Shown here: positions 1 through 6,386 of the stretch, piece by piece
How the letters are laid out: every line of letters starts with the position of its first letter
How positions within the stretch are numbered: position 1 is the first letter of the stretch
Assembly: GCA_937868145.1 (NCBI GenBank)
Contig: CALMMH010000749.1
Location: forward strand, 1 to 7,273
Length of the DNA stretch: 7,273 nt
Source of the DNA: an uncultured Phycisphaerales bacterium
GTDB lineage: Bacteria > Planctomycetota > Phycisphaerae > Sedimentisphaerales > Anaerobacaceae
Reading direction: 5' to 3'
Notes under the pieces: generated by a model
Seen by the model: the letters and a program-made list of their open reading frames with translations, nothing else
Database searches by the model: none
Told to the model about the DNA's origin: nothing
Program-made: the position numbers and the translations under genes

Positions 1-4
1 TCAG

Positions 5-10
5 AAGGAG
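5..10 (+). promoter_or_regulatory. Ribosome binding site of the 552-aa exported protein
   Basis: AAGGAG lies six bases before the ATG at position 17. It is a near-consensus Shine-Dalgarno sequence at good spacing and fixes this start. The promoter must lie left of the window, since only 16 bases precede the gene. Confidence 0.8.
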
Positions 11-16
11 ATCGCC

Positions 17-1675
17 ATGAAGAAGAGTGCATTGCTCCTGAGTGTGACCCTCATTATTCTGCCCTGGAAGTGCGAGGGCCAGGAGACCGCGAGCGACCCG
101 GAGCAGGCCAAGGCGGGGGTTGTCACCTCGCATTCGCGAGGCCTGCACGGGTACATTGGCTATAGTGCGTCGCGGCCGGTGGCCCGGGCCGAGTACGGGG
201 CGGGGATGGGGTTCTACGCGGCGGTCTGGCCGCTGATCGAGAAGCCGATCTCCCAATTTCAGATCGGCCTGCCGAGCGCCTGGATCACGCCGGACAACTC
301 CGATAATGAGGATACCCCGCTGGCTCCGGTCGGCACCCTGGCACGCGACAACTGGCCGGAGCGCGGACCGACGTGGAGCAGCGTGTTTCAAACCGTCGAA
401 GGTGGTTTGGGCTATTGGGCGGGCAATCACTTCCGATACGGTCCTCCGAAATTCAGCATGAATGCCACCCCGCAATGTTACGATTATGAAGTCGGCTCAC
501 CCGGGTGGTCCTTCTTCTATGACAACAAGGCTCTGCCGGACAATCGATTGGGCATCGCCCAACTGAGCAACCGCTTGCTGATCCCGCCGGACGCACTGCC
601 TTTTGAGGGCAATCCCAACGGCAAGTTCCTGGGCTATACCTACATGGCTCTTCCCTTCACGAAACCCACGACAGACGACCCGCCCACCGGAGATCAGGCT
701 TGGACCTGTTTTCTCAGTGCGGCCAATTTCAAGGGGCCGATTGCCTACTACATCCCCGAGACGTGGAGTAAGATCGGCAAGCTGTTCAGTTATCCCTTCA
801 TTTACGGCCGCGGGCTGGATGCCCGCCCGGGCAGTATGGGCGGTGGCGCCATGGAGATCAACACGGTGCCCTGCTTTGAGTCGCGAGATGCCCAGGGGGT
901 CGCGTATTCCAAGATTCCGAAACTGCAATTCCCGGTGGATGATTACGGCAGAACCCTGCTGGTTCAGGATGTGACCTACTACTCCAAGGCCGCCCTCTAT
1001 AATGCGTTTAAGGCATGGTGTGATGATGGGTCGAGTTGCTCGGGGCGGTTCGACGAGAGAGGTGCCTGGAGGGCGACTCTGACGACGCGTACGACGCGTT
1101 ACGATCAGGCCGGCACGGAGATAGGCGACATTGACAAGGTCTTCAACACCAGGGTCTTTGAATCCGGCGTGTGGGGTCTGGAGTGGTACGACAGCAGCAT
1201 CAGTCCCAAGGGTTGCTTCCCGCAGTATTTCAAGCATGTTGGAGATAAACGCGTGGCTGTATCCGTGTCGGACGTGCCTCCAGAGACGCAGCTTCCTGCC
1301 AGGGAGTTCAAGCTGGCAGGACGTGGTGAGCCCTACACCTCGCCCACTTCCGGCGCCTGGGGCGATCCAGGCCCGGCACGTGGGCCGTTCCGGACCACTC
1401 TCGCCGATGGATCTGTAGTCACCTACTACTGGTATCGCTTTGTCGATCAGCCGTCTCTCCAGCAATACGGCAACTGGAGCGCAGACAAGAAGGCAAGGCT
1501 CCAATCCATCGTCGCGAAGATTCATGCCGACTGGCCGATCGACGGAGAGTACATGGCGCCGCCCACCTGTGGAACCCTGGCGACCCTCGATCCGGCCCTG
1601 CTGGTGACCCCGCCCGAGGGGTTGGAGGTGGGTTACGTGCCCATCGTGACACATCAGGAAGACGCCAGCAAGTAA
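17..1675 (+). CDS. Exported protein of unknown function, 552 aa
   Basis: I do not recognise a named family. The start is supported by a strong AAGGAG and by an N-terminal signal peptide: two lysines, a hydrophobic run at about residues 5-16, and probable cleavage around residues 19-22. The Cys at 19 does not sit in a proper lipobox, so a soluble exported protein is more likely than a lipoprotein. The mature part is rich in Trp, Tyr, Pro and Gly and has seven cysteines (154, 231, 286, 335, 341, 400, 518), which would allow disulfides outside the cytoplasm; 335 and 341 are close enough to pair. There is no further membrane segment and no obvious catalytic motif. A short Lys/Ala-rich, probably helical stretch lies at about 488-503, followed by a Pro-rich tail ending in a V-rich segment near 530-544. 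It is transcribed toward the minus-strand block, so it shares no operon with the other genes here. The open frame is intact and secretion is likely; the function is unknown. Confidence 0.85.
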   Translation: MKKSALLLSVTLIILPWKCEGQETASDPEQAKAGVVTSHSRGLHGYIGYSASRPVARAEYGAGMGFYAAVWPLIEKPISQFQIGLPSAWITPDNSDNEDTPLAPVGTLARDNWPERGPTWSSVFQTVEGGLGYWAGNHFRYGPPKFSMNATPQCYDYEVGSPGWSFFYDNKALPDNRLGIAQLSNRLLIPPDALPFEGNPNGKFLGYTYMALPFTKPTTDDPPTGDQAWTCFLSAANFKGPIAYYIPETWSKIGKLFSYPFIYGRGLDARPGSMGGGAMEINTVPCFESRDAQGVAYSKIPKLQFPVDDYGRTLLVQDVTYYSKAALYNAFKAWCDDGSSCSGRFDERGAWRATLTTRTTRYDQAGTEIGDIDKVFNTRVFESGVWGLEWYDSSISPKGCFPQYFKHVGDKRVAVSVSDVPPETQLPAREFKLAGRGEPYTSPTSGAWGDPGPARGPFRTTLADGSVVTYYWYRFVDQPSLQQYGNWSADKKARLQSIVAKIHADWPIDGEYMAPPTCGTLATLDPALLVTPPEGLEVGYVPIVTHQEDASK

Positions 1676-2080
1676 CAGGAAACTTACGGGACTGCCGCCC
1701 ATTCGCTCCATTTGCACGAGGAGGACTTGGCGCTGCCTTCGCCGCAATCAAATGGACGAAAGGCGTTGCTCTTTCGTGTGCGGTAGGGCATTCTGCATTC
1801 TGAGGACGCCATACTCAACTCAACGTCAAGACAAACAGAGATAACTAAGCTATCCAGGGAACTCCTTGACGTCCGCCGCATCTATCAGGCATATCGGCTC
1901 GTCGATCCCCGGGCCATAAACGAATTCCCGCAGCAGCGTCTCGGCGTCGTCGTACTCCGGGAGGAGTGGGTCGCCGTGTTCGAGGGGGGCACGTGTCGCA
2001 CCTACCCATTTCACAACTGGACTCTGCAACTCCTGGGCCTTTCCCCGTCCGGGTTGCACTTCGCAGGTCGATGCGACTCT
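1676..2080. other. Intergenic gap between convergent genes
   Basis: This gap of about 400 bp separates the 3' ends of the plus-strand exported protein and the minus-strand hydrolase. I find no intact gene and no clear hairpin-plus-T-run terminator for either. The part nearest 1676-1849 shows only a short tandem GCATTCT repeat near 1788-1802. The rest carries the broken Rhs-type fragment annotated separately. Short open frames here on both strands lack ribosome binding sites. Confidence 0.6.
1850..1951 (-). pseudogene. Fragment of an Rhs/YD-repeat protein
   Basis: Reading the minus strand gives the peptide REFVYGPGIDEPICLID, then a few residues and a TAG at 1850-1852. Tyr-Gly-Pro-Gly-Ile-Asp-Glu-Pro is the hallmark found just before the core of Rhs repeat-associated proteins; in intact proteins the next residues lead to the Tyr-rich and D-G-L-G-S segments. 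Here the frame ends about nine residues after the motif and that core is missing. Upstream, the frame is open back to the TGA of the hydrolase gene (2081-2083) but no longer resembles YD repeats. There is no credible start or ribosome binding site, so this is a remnant. The family assignment is from recalled motif similarity and was not searched. It is in the same frame as the upstream hydrolase, separated by that gene's stop, which may be chance. Confidence 0.65.
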
Positions 2081-2953
2081 TCACTTCACCTCAGATCCTT
2101 TTGATGAGGTTTCTTTGCTGTCAGAGGGACGTTTCTCCGGACGGATTGCCCGCGTAAAGAACCATTCGTACAAATAGGGATCCGAGTAGCTTGCAAAGGC
2201 CGCATGAGGTTCCGTGGGGTATTCCGTATAGCGTACAATCTCCACCCCATCCTTTGTCAGAATCCTGGTATGGCGGGCAACGTCAACGTCCCCATGCCGG
2301 ATCGTGTCGTCGACGGTCGTCTCCACGGCTGAGGCGTTGCTGGGATGATCCTTGAGATGGGCATACAGGTCCCGTGACACCTGCACGCGAAGAGGCGTGT
2401 CTTGGAGTCCGATGTGCACCCAGATCGCCGTTTTCCCAACGGCCTGTTCTGCAAGGAGGCTCTCGGATTGTCCTGCGACTCTGTTGATCGCGGCGAAATA
2501 CTTGCCCTTGCTGAGAAATCCTCGGACCAATTTGAAGGAGCCTGAACCGCCGGCAGACCATCCCGTCAAGTAGATGCGTCGCGTGTCGATGCGAAAATGG
2601 CGGTCCTTCATGCAGACGTCGATGAGGTCGGACAAGGCGGCGCCGGCCGCTTCGCTTCTCTCGATGTAGGATACGTAGAAGGCCGGATAGCGTTTCCGTA
2701 TGTCGGTAGTGAAAAACTCGCTGGCTTCGTTATGAGGTCCGAAGACGACGAGAGGGTACGTGCGCTCGGAGTTCTCAGGCCTATCATAGCCCCACGGCGT
2801 GTGCCATGTCAGGTCCCCGACAACAACGGGAGCGGGCTGGTCCTTGGCTTCAAACGACTCCAAAGGGCGCAATGGGACGCAGCCGTGCTGATCTTCTGCA
2901 GCCAAGGGAGCCGCCAAAACCAAGCCGAACATCAAAGCGACGATTCTGTTCAT
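2081..2953 (-). CDS. Exported alpha/beta-hydrolase, PHB-depolymerase/esterase-like
   Basis: This is a probable carboxylic-ester hydrolase acting outside the cytoplasm. The 290-aa product begins with a signal peptide (hydrophobic about 4-15, A-P-L-A-A cleavage near 15-19). The nucleophile elbow is G-W-S-A-G-G with Ser133. A GLQD segment supplies a likely acid, Asp185. A late P-H-A-A-F segment supplies His250, followed by S-D-P-Y-L-Y-E-W-F-F, which closely resembles the C-terminal signature of small single-domain PHB-depolymerase/feruloyl-esterase-like enzymes (usually G-H-x-x-W and D-P-x-L-Y-x-W). Pro and Phe replace the usual Gly and Trp around the His. The length is normal for a single catalytic domain with no binding module. 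After about 268 the tail is charged and Ser/Lys-rich, probably disordered. It starts 27 bp after the dipeptidase stop, suggesting co-transcription. The substrate cannot be read from sequence: short polyesters, feruloyl or acetyl esters, or a peptide ester are all possible. Confidence 0.85.
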   Translation of the reverse strand: MNRIVALMFGLVLAAPLAAEDQHGCVPLRPLESFEAKDQPAPVVVGDLTWHTPWGYDRPENSERTYPLVVFGPHNEASEFFTTDIRKRYPAFYVSYIERSEAAGAALSDLIDVCMKDRHFRIDTRRIYLTGWSAGGSGSFKLVRGFLSKGKYFAAINRVAGQSESLLAEQAVGKTAIWVHIGLQDTPLRVQVSRDLYAHLKDHPSNASAVETTVDDTIRHGDVDVARHTRILTKDGVEIVRYTEYPTEPHAAFASYSDPYLYEWFFTRAIRPEKRPSDSKETSSKGSEVK

Positions 2954-2956
2954 ATG

Positions 2957-2963
2957 TCACCTC
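2957..2963 (-). promoter_or_regulatory. Ribosome binding site of the hydrolase gene
   Basis: On the minus strand GAGGTGA lies three bases before the ATG at 2951-2953. The spacing is short but the match is good. It lies inside the 27-bp gap after the dipeptidase stop, as expected for a downstream operon gene. Confidence 0.6.
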
Positions 2964-2980
2964 ACTGGAACCACCTGTCT

Positions 2981-4597
2981 TCACGGCTTCGCGGGATCGA
3001 GGCGGAACTGGTCGGGGTTTTCTTTGAGGACTCTGCGGAGCCAGGGCTCGGGGTAGCCTACGCCTCGGCCGTTGATGTAGCCGTCGTTGTACTTGGTGAG
3101 CAACTGCTCGGCGAGTTGTCGCCAACGGCGGACGGTGGATTCGCCGTGCGAGACCGAGTAATCGGTCAGGTAGCGTTTCATGAGCGCCGGGTCGGTGCGG
3201 TGCAACGCGACCGCCGTGGCTTCTACTGCGGGCTGCAAGGCCAGCAGGTTGTTCTCAATGTCGCTCTGCACGGCCTGGATGTCCTTGACCATGTAGGAGT
3301 ACTTCAGGCAGGCGTAGTTCGCGACGAAGTTGAAGACCCACCAGGCGGAGTCCCAGGAGAACGCCTGGAGACTGCCGACGTCGAAGGACTGCGGCACGGC
3401 GTCGATGCAGCCATACAGCGGCGTGTAGCAGGTCGTGTACGTGTCGTCCAGGCCGTACCACAGCACGCCGCCCACCGGGTCGGGCAGCGAGGCCCGCAAC
3501 TGGGCGACGATCGAGTAGGCCGTCTGCTGGGTGGAGATGGGCCGTTCCCAGGCGTACTCTACGTCGTCCACCTTCCAGGTCATGTCGCGCCAGCGGTAGG
3601 GATTGCCGAAGGGGCCCGCGTCGAGGCCTTGGGTCATGTCGTAGGGCGTGTTCTCGTAGTGGTCCCGCATCAGGGAAAAGACGTCTTTCGTCGAGAGTTT
3701 GGCGTCGGGCTTGATCCACAGCGGAAAGGGCTTGGCGTCCGGCACGCCGCGAGGATAGTCCGCGGACAGATTCAAGGACGGCGCGGCCCGGCGGAAGAGG
3801 GTCCACACCCTCGCGTCGGCGTAGCGACGATTGTGGGAATTGTCGGGGTCGTACACCTGGCGGAAGCTGAAGGGCTTGCCCGCGTTGGGATCGAAGTAGC
3901 CTTTCTCGACGGCCACGGACACGACGGTCTTGGAATAGAGGCAGTTGTCCGGATCGTTGGTGGGGAACCCGTCGATGCGGGCCTTGTTGGCGTGGCAGCA
4001 GATGTAGCCGTCGGGAACGCGGAGGGCCACCCAGGCGGCGCCTTTGCCCCCCTTGCCCGGCCCGATCAACTCCATGATCCATGCCTCTTTCTTGTCGGCT
4101 ATGGAGAAGGATTCGCCGGAAGAGCGGTAGCCGTACTCGTCCACGAGTTCTCCGATGACGCGGATCGCGTCCCGCGCGGCGCCGGCCCGCTGCAGGGCCA
4201 GGAGCATCAGGTGCTGATAGCTGAGCAGGCCGTCGGGATTGTGCAGGTCTTCACGCCCGCCGAAGGTGGTTTCGCCCATGGCTACCTGCTGGTCGTTCAG
4301 CAAGCCGCCGCTCTCGGAGCCGAGAACCGCGTAGGTGTGAGCCACCTGGCGGACCTTGCCCTCGATCCCGCCGGTCCAGCGGGCGGGGGCCACGAACGAA
4401 TTGGGTTCGTGGTCGGCGGCAGGGATGACCTCGAGGTACGGATGATACACCCCGTCGCAGGTATAGGTGATGAAGACCGAGCCGTCGGTCGAGGCGTTCG
4501 AGGTCACGATCAGACTGGTGCAGGCGAGGGCTGCTTTCGACACATAACCGGCCAGCACGGCGACAGTCACGAGCAAAGTCAAAGTCGTCTTATTCAT
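2981..4597 (-). CDS. Exported C69-family dipeptidase (PepD-type)
   Basis: This predicted N-terminal-nucleophile peptidase would hydrolyse dipeptides or short peptides outside the cytoplasm. The 538-aa product has a signal peptide (hydrophobic about 6-17) ending A-L-A, directly followed by Cys26-Thr-Ser, the position of the catalytic Cys in family C69; cleavage would expose that Cys as the mature N-terminus. Family-like segments follow in order: T-S-N-A-S-x-D-G-S (32-40), N-D-Q-Q-V-A-M-G-E-T-T-F (101-112), G-E-S-F-S-I-A-D (161-168), E-A-W-I-M-E-L (171-177), R-V-P-D-G-Y-I (193-199) and H-A-N-K-A-R-I (202-208). The length is typical of the larger exported members. The C-terminal part from about 430 is helical-looking and lacks a recognised motif. 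No clear Shine-Dalgarno precedes the ATG at 4595-4597, although the signal peptide supports this start. It is followed at 27 bp by the esterase gene. Family confidence is high; substrate is unknown. Confidence 0.9.
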   Translation of the reverse strand: MNKTTLTLLVTVAVLAGYVSKAALACTSLIVTSNASTDGSVFITYTCDGVYHPYLEVIPAADHEPNSFVAPARWTGGIEGKVRQVAHTYAVLGSESGGLLNDQQVAMGETTFGGREDLHNPDGLLSYQHLMLLALQRAGAARDAIRVIGELVDEYGYRSSGESFSIADKKEAWIMELIGPGKGGKGAAWVALRVPDGYICCHANKARIDGFPTNDPDNCLYSKTVVSVAVEKGYFDPNAGKPFSFRQVYDPDNSHNRRYADARVWTLFRRAAPSLNLSADYPRGVPDAKPFPLWIKPDAKLSTKDVFSLMRDHYENTPYDMTQGLDAGPFGNPYRWRDMTWKVDDVEYAWERPISTQQTAYSIVAQLRASLPDPVGGVLWYGLDDTYTTCYTPLYGCIDAVPQSFDVGSLQAFSWDSAWWVFNFVANYACLKYSYMVKDIQAVQSDIENNLLALQPAVEATAVALHRTDPALMKRYLTDYSVSHGESTVRRWRQLAEQLLTKYNDGYINGRGVGYPEPWLRRVLKENPDQFRLDPAKP

Positions 4598-4685
4598 AGG
4601 GGCGTAGGATACCAGGGCTGCCGGCAGGAGGCAACCATCGAGTCAGGATGTGCCTGCCAGGAGAACGCAAGGGCGGTTCGATGGA

Positions 4686-4734
4686 AAATCCGAAACGCCC
4701 GGAAGCGGGGGAAATCCGAAGCAGGAAACTCGAA
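4686..4734. repeat. CGAA-containing short direct repeats
   Basis: AAATCCGAA occurs at 4686-4694 and again at 4712-4720, 26 bases apart, and a further ACTCGAA follows at about 4728-4734. Alternating ATCCGAA / CTCGAA units are reminiscent of dispersed intergenic repeats I associate with Planctomycetota genomes. That resemblance is from memory and not verified. Only two strict copies are present here. Confidence 0.4.
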
Positions 4735-4742
4735 GGGATGGA

Positions 4743-4792
4743 ACGCAGACGAGACCCCGCGCCGGGGATTCGTCCCGATTCAGCGTCTGCGT
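4743..4792 (-). terminator. Nested hairpin after the acyltransferase stop
   Basis: ACGCAGACG at 4743-4751 and CGTCTGCGT at 4784-4792 are perfect 9-bp inverted repeats. Inside them CCCCG-CGC-CGGGG (4755-4767) forms a second perfect 5-bp stem. The outer arm begins only four bases after the acyltransferase stop codon (4797-4799), which suits a transcript-end structure on the minus strand. No T-run follows, so it is either an atypical terminator or a 3'-end-protecting structure. Confidence 0.45.
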
Positions 4793-4796
4793 CCCG

Positions 4797-6149
4797 TCAG
4801 CCGATCGTCGAGTCCGAAGTCACCTGTGCGTCGGCGGACTGGCGCACACGGCCCGTGAAGTCCTCGATCAACTCGCGGGCATCCGTCACAGTCAGCACGC
4901 GCGAATCGTAGTGCAGGGTGATATGGAGCTCTCCCGCGTAGGCCACCACGGCGATGGCGGCGCACGTCAGGGGCCGCAACGGGGCCAACGCTTCCATGCT
5001 TTGCAGCACGGCGTCGCCCACGACGAATCGGCCCTCCTTCTGAGGAACCGGGTACCGATCCAATACCGCCCCCAAGTTGGTCAGGAACGCGGTGGCTGTG
5101 CAGTGGTCCGGACGCACGAACTCCTGCAGACCGCCGGGCATCGAGCGGCTGTTCTCCAGCGTGAGGACCAGAGTCGCCCCCAGTTGCTTCTGTTTGATGA
5201 GCGCCATCTCCTGGTGGACGGAGTCGAGGAGGCGTTCCGAATCATCCATGTGCCGGGCCAAACGGTCCAGAAAGACCACGCTGGCCATGTTGGCGGCCGG
5301 CAGGCGGCGATCCGCCCGCGTCCGCAGATTCACCGGCACCGCCACGCGAACCCAGCCGGATTGATCCCCCGTGCGCTTCCGCCACCGCTTCAAGGTCAGG
5401 AAGCAATCGCGCACCAGGAGGTCGTTTACCGTCACTCCCAGCCTGCGGGCAGCCATGACAAGTCCCGTCGATTCGGCCCCGTCGAGCCGCCGGGTGAGCG
5501 AGGCGGGGTAATCCGCAGGCGGAGAACTGTCGTCCGGTCGAGCCTGATGCGGCACCAGTGGCTCGGGAGTTCGCTTTCTGAATTGGCTGGCGCCGAGCGC
5601 CCCTACCTCCTGTCGGGACATCATCTTGAGCAGCCTGTCGGTTGTCTGGTCGAACTTCCCGCGGTCCAGCAATCGTTCGGGACACAGCGTCGGCAGCACG
5701 GATTTCCACACTCCCGCGCTGGCCAGGGCACAGGAGAGGAACAGGTCCTCCGCGAAACGAAGCACCCCCACGCCGTCGCAGCAGGCGTGATGGACCTGGA
5801 TGATGAGATCGGTGTTCCCGGCGTCCTCGCACGACACGACGCGCAGCCCGGGCTCCACCCGAACATCGAGGGGAGCCAGCGGCGGCAGCGATTCAACCAG
5901 GGGCGTATTGCGCCACTGGACGGCCGGCGGCTGATCCGCCGCCACCCAGAAATCCTGGGACCCGGATCGACGCACCACAGCCGCCAGGAGCGGATGACGC
6001 GACACGGCGATGGCCATGGCCGACTCCAGGGCGGTTCGATTGAGCCGGCCATGGAAACGGATCCGCGCAAAGCAGTTCATGGGGTACGCCGGCCGGTCGT
6101 CGGCCAGCATGAAACTCTCGAATGGCACTAAAGGCAACGGCAGTAGCAT
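4797..6149 (-). CDS. Free-standing condensation-type / WS-DGAT-like acyltransferase
   Basis: This is a likely cytoplasmic CoA- or carrier-dependent O- or N-acyltransferase of the HHxxxDG superfamily. Numbering from the ATG at 6147-6149 (450 aa), the hallmark H-H-A-C-C-D-G has His120, His121, Asp125 and Gly126; the second His is the expected base. Supporting segments are the N-terminal substrate-tunnel start with P-F-E-S-F-M-L-A, S-R-H-P-L-L near 50-55, V-T-V-N-D-L-L-V (239-246), V-P-V-N-L-R (271-276), L-T-N-L-G (356-360) and H-Y-D-S-R (413-417). V-x-V-N-D and V-P-V-N-L-R fit both WS/DGAT wax-ester enzymes and PapA-type enzymes. There is no adenylation or carrier domain, so it is not part of an NRPS module. 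A GTG 60 bases upstream keeps the frame open, but the ATG is preferred because the family N-terminus starts there and GGGGGA lies 11 bases before it. The acceptor is unknown. Confidence 0.85.
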   Translation of the reverse strand: MLLPLPLVPFESFMLADDRPAYPMNCFARIRFHGRLNRTALESAMAIAVSRHPLLAAVVRRSGSQDFWVAADQPPAVQWRNTPLVESLPPLAPLDVRVEPGLRVVSCEDAGNTDLIIQVHHACCDGVGVLRFAEDLFLSCALASAGVWKSVLPTLCPERLLDRGKFDQTTDRLLKMMSRQEVGALGASQFRKRTPEPLVPHQARPDDSSPPADYPASLTRRLDGAESTGLVMAARRLGVTVNDLLVRDCFLTLKRWRKRTGDQSGWVRVAVPVNLRTRADRRLPAANMASVVFLDRLARHMDDSERLLDSVHQEMALIKQKQLGATLVLTLENSRSMPGGLQEFVRPDHCTATAFLTNLGAVLDRYPVPQKEGRFVVGDAVLQSMEALAPLRPLTCAAIAVVAYAGELHITLHYDSRVLTVTDARELIEDFTGRVRQSADAQVTSDSTIG

Positions 6150-6223
6150 GAGATCGGCTGTCCCCCAACTTACTGAGCTCTGCGGCAGGGCCACGTACGG
6201 AGCCCGCACCGATCTCCGAATCC

Positions 6224-6237
6224 AACTCTCGGAGTTG
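6224..6237. repeat. Competing short inverted repeats
   Basis: CAACTC (6223-6228) pairs with GAGTTG (6232-6237) around a three-base loop. CTCCGA (6214-6219) can instead pair with TCGGAG (6229-6234). The two stems overlap and cannot both form. They lie about 65-90 bases upstream of the acyltransferase start. Chance is plausible at this length. Confidence 0.3.
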
Positions 6238-6241
6238 CAGG

Positions 6242-6358
6242 ATCGTAGCGGCCAAATTCCGCCACGTCAACCTGGATCTGAACAAAGAACGATGGAAGGC
6301 CATCGACTATCTCAAGGAGCAGGTCAGGGTCCTGCAGGAACAGCAGGAAGAGGATCAA
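6242..6358 (+). pseudogene. Possible N-terminal fragment of a transposase
   Basis: The plus strand encodes a coding-like stretch of 39 codons with F-R-H-V-N-L-D-L-N-K followed by RWKAIDYLKEQVRVLQEQQ. This amphipathic, coiled-coil-like start resembles the N-terminus of integrase-catalytic-core transposases in Planctomycetota, where a similar Y-L-x-E-Q-x-R-V-L segment precedes the helix-turn-helix. About 28 of 39 codons end in G or C, as in the real genes here. No start codon or ribosome binding site precedes it, and after 6358 the frame loses resemblance and ends at 6437-6439 inside the ceramidase-like gene. The HTH and DDE catalytic parts are absent. The identification rests on recalled similarity; a chance antisense or a small unrelated gene remains possible. 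Confidence 0.35.
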
Positions 6359-6386
6359 TGCATCCTGCGGAACGGGATGGCTTCAT

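Larger units (their letters stand above)
4598..4796. other. Gap between acyltransferase and dipeptidase genes
   Basis: This segment of about 200 bp holds no credible gene. From the acyltransferase end it contains a nested hairpin (4743-4792), a cluster of CGAA-containing repeats (4686-4734), and, closest to the dipeptidase start, a perfect palindrome CTGCCGGCAG at 4618-4627 with a partly matching CCTGCC at 4653-4658. In the dipeptidase transcript the latter would form a leader hairpin. I see no convincing -35/-10 pair, so the promoter for the dipeptidase is not located. Confidence 0.5.

Noticed and set aside
497..1747. A 416-codon minus-strand open frame opposite the exported protein
   Set aside because: Arg/Gly-rich translation, no signal or motif, and the plus-strand gene has a strong ribosome binding site and signal peptide.
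2597..4858. A 753-codon open frame on the plus strand across the dipeptidase gene
   Set aside because: It is antisense to a clear C69 gene, its translation is Val/Gly/Arg-rich with no domain, and it has no ribosome binding site. High GC with biased codons keeps this antisense frame open.
4650..6131. A 493-codon plus-strand open frame opposite the acyltransferase
   Set aside because: Antisense artefact: His/Arg/Gln-rich low-complexity translation opposite a gene with clear family motifs.
6147..6209. GTG at 6207-6209 as the acyltransferase start
   Set aside because: The added 20 residues do not look like the family N-terminus. The ATG at 6147-6149 is followed at once by the expected P-x-x-x-F-M-L segment.
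6170..6358. A short minus-strand frame with a hydrophobic start between the ceramidase-like and acyltransferase genes
   Set aside because: It mirrors the plus-strand transposase-like stretch, overlaps the acyltransferase upstream region and has no clear ribosome binding site. A membrane micropeptide is possible but unsupported.
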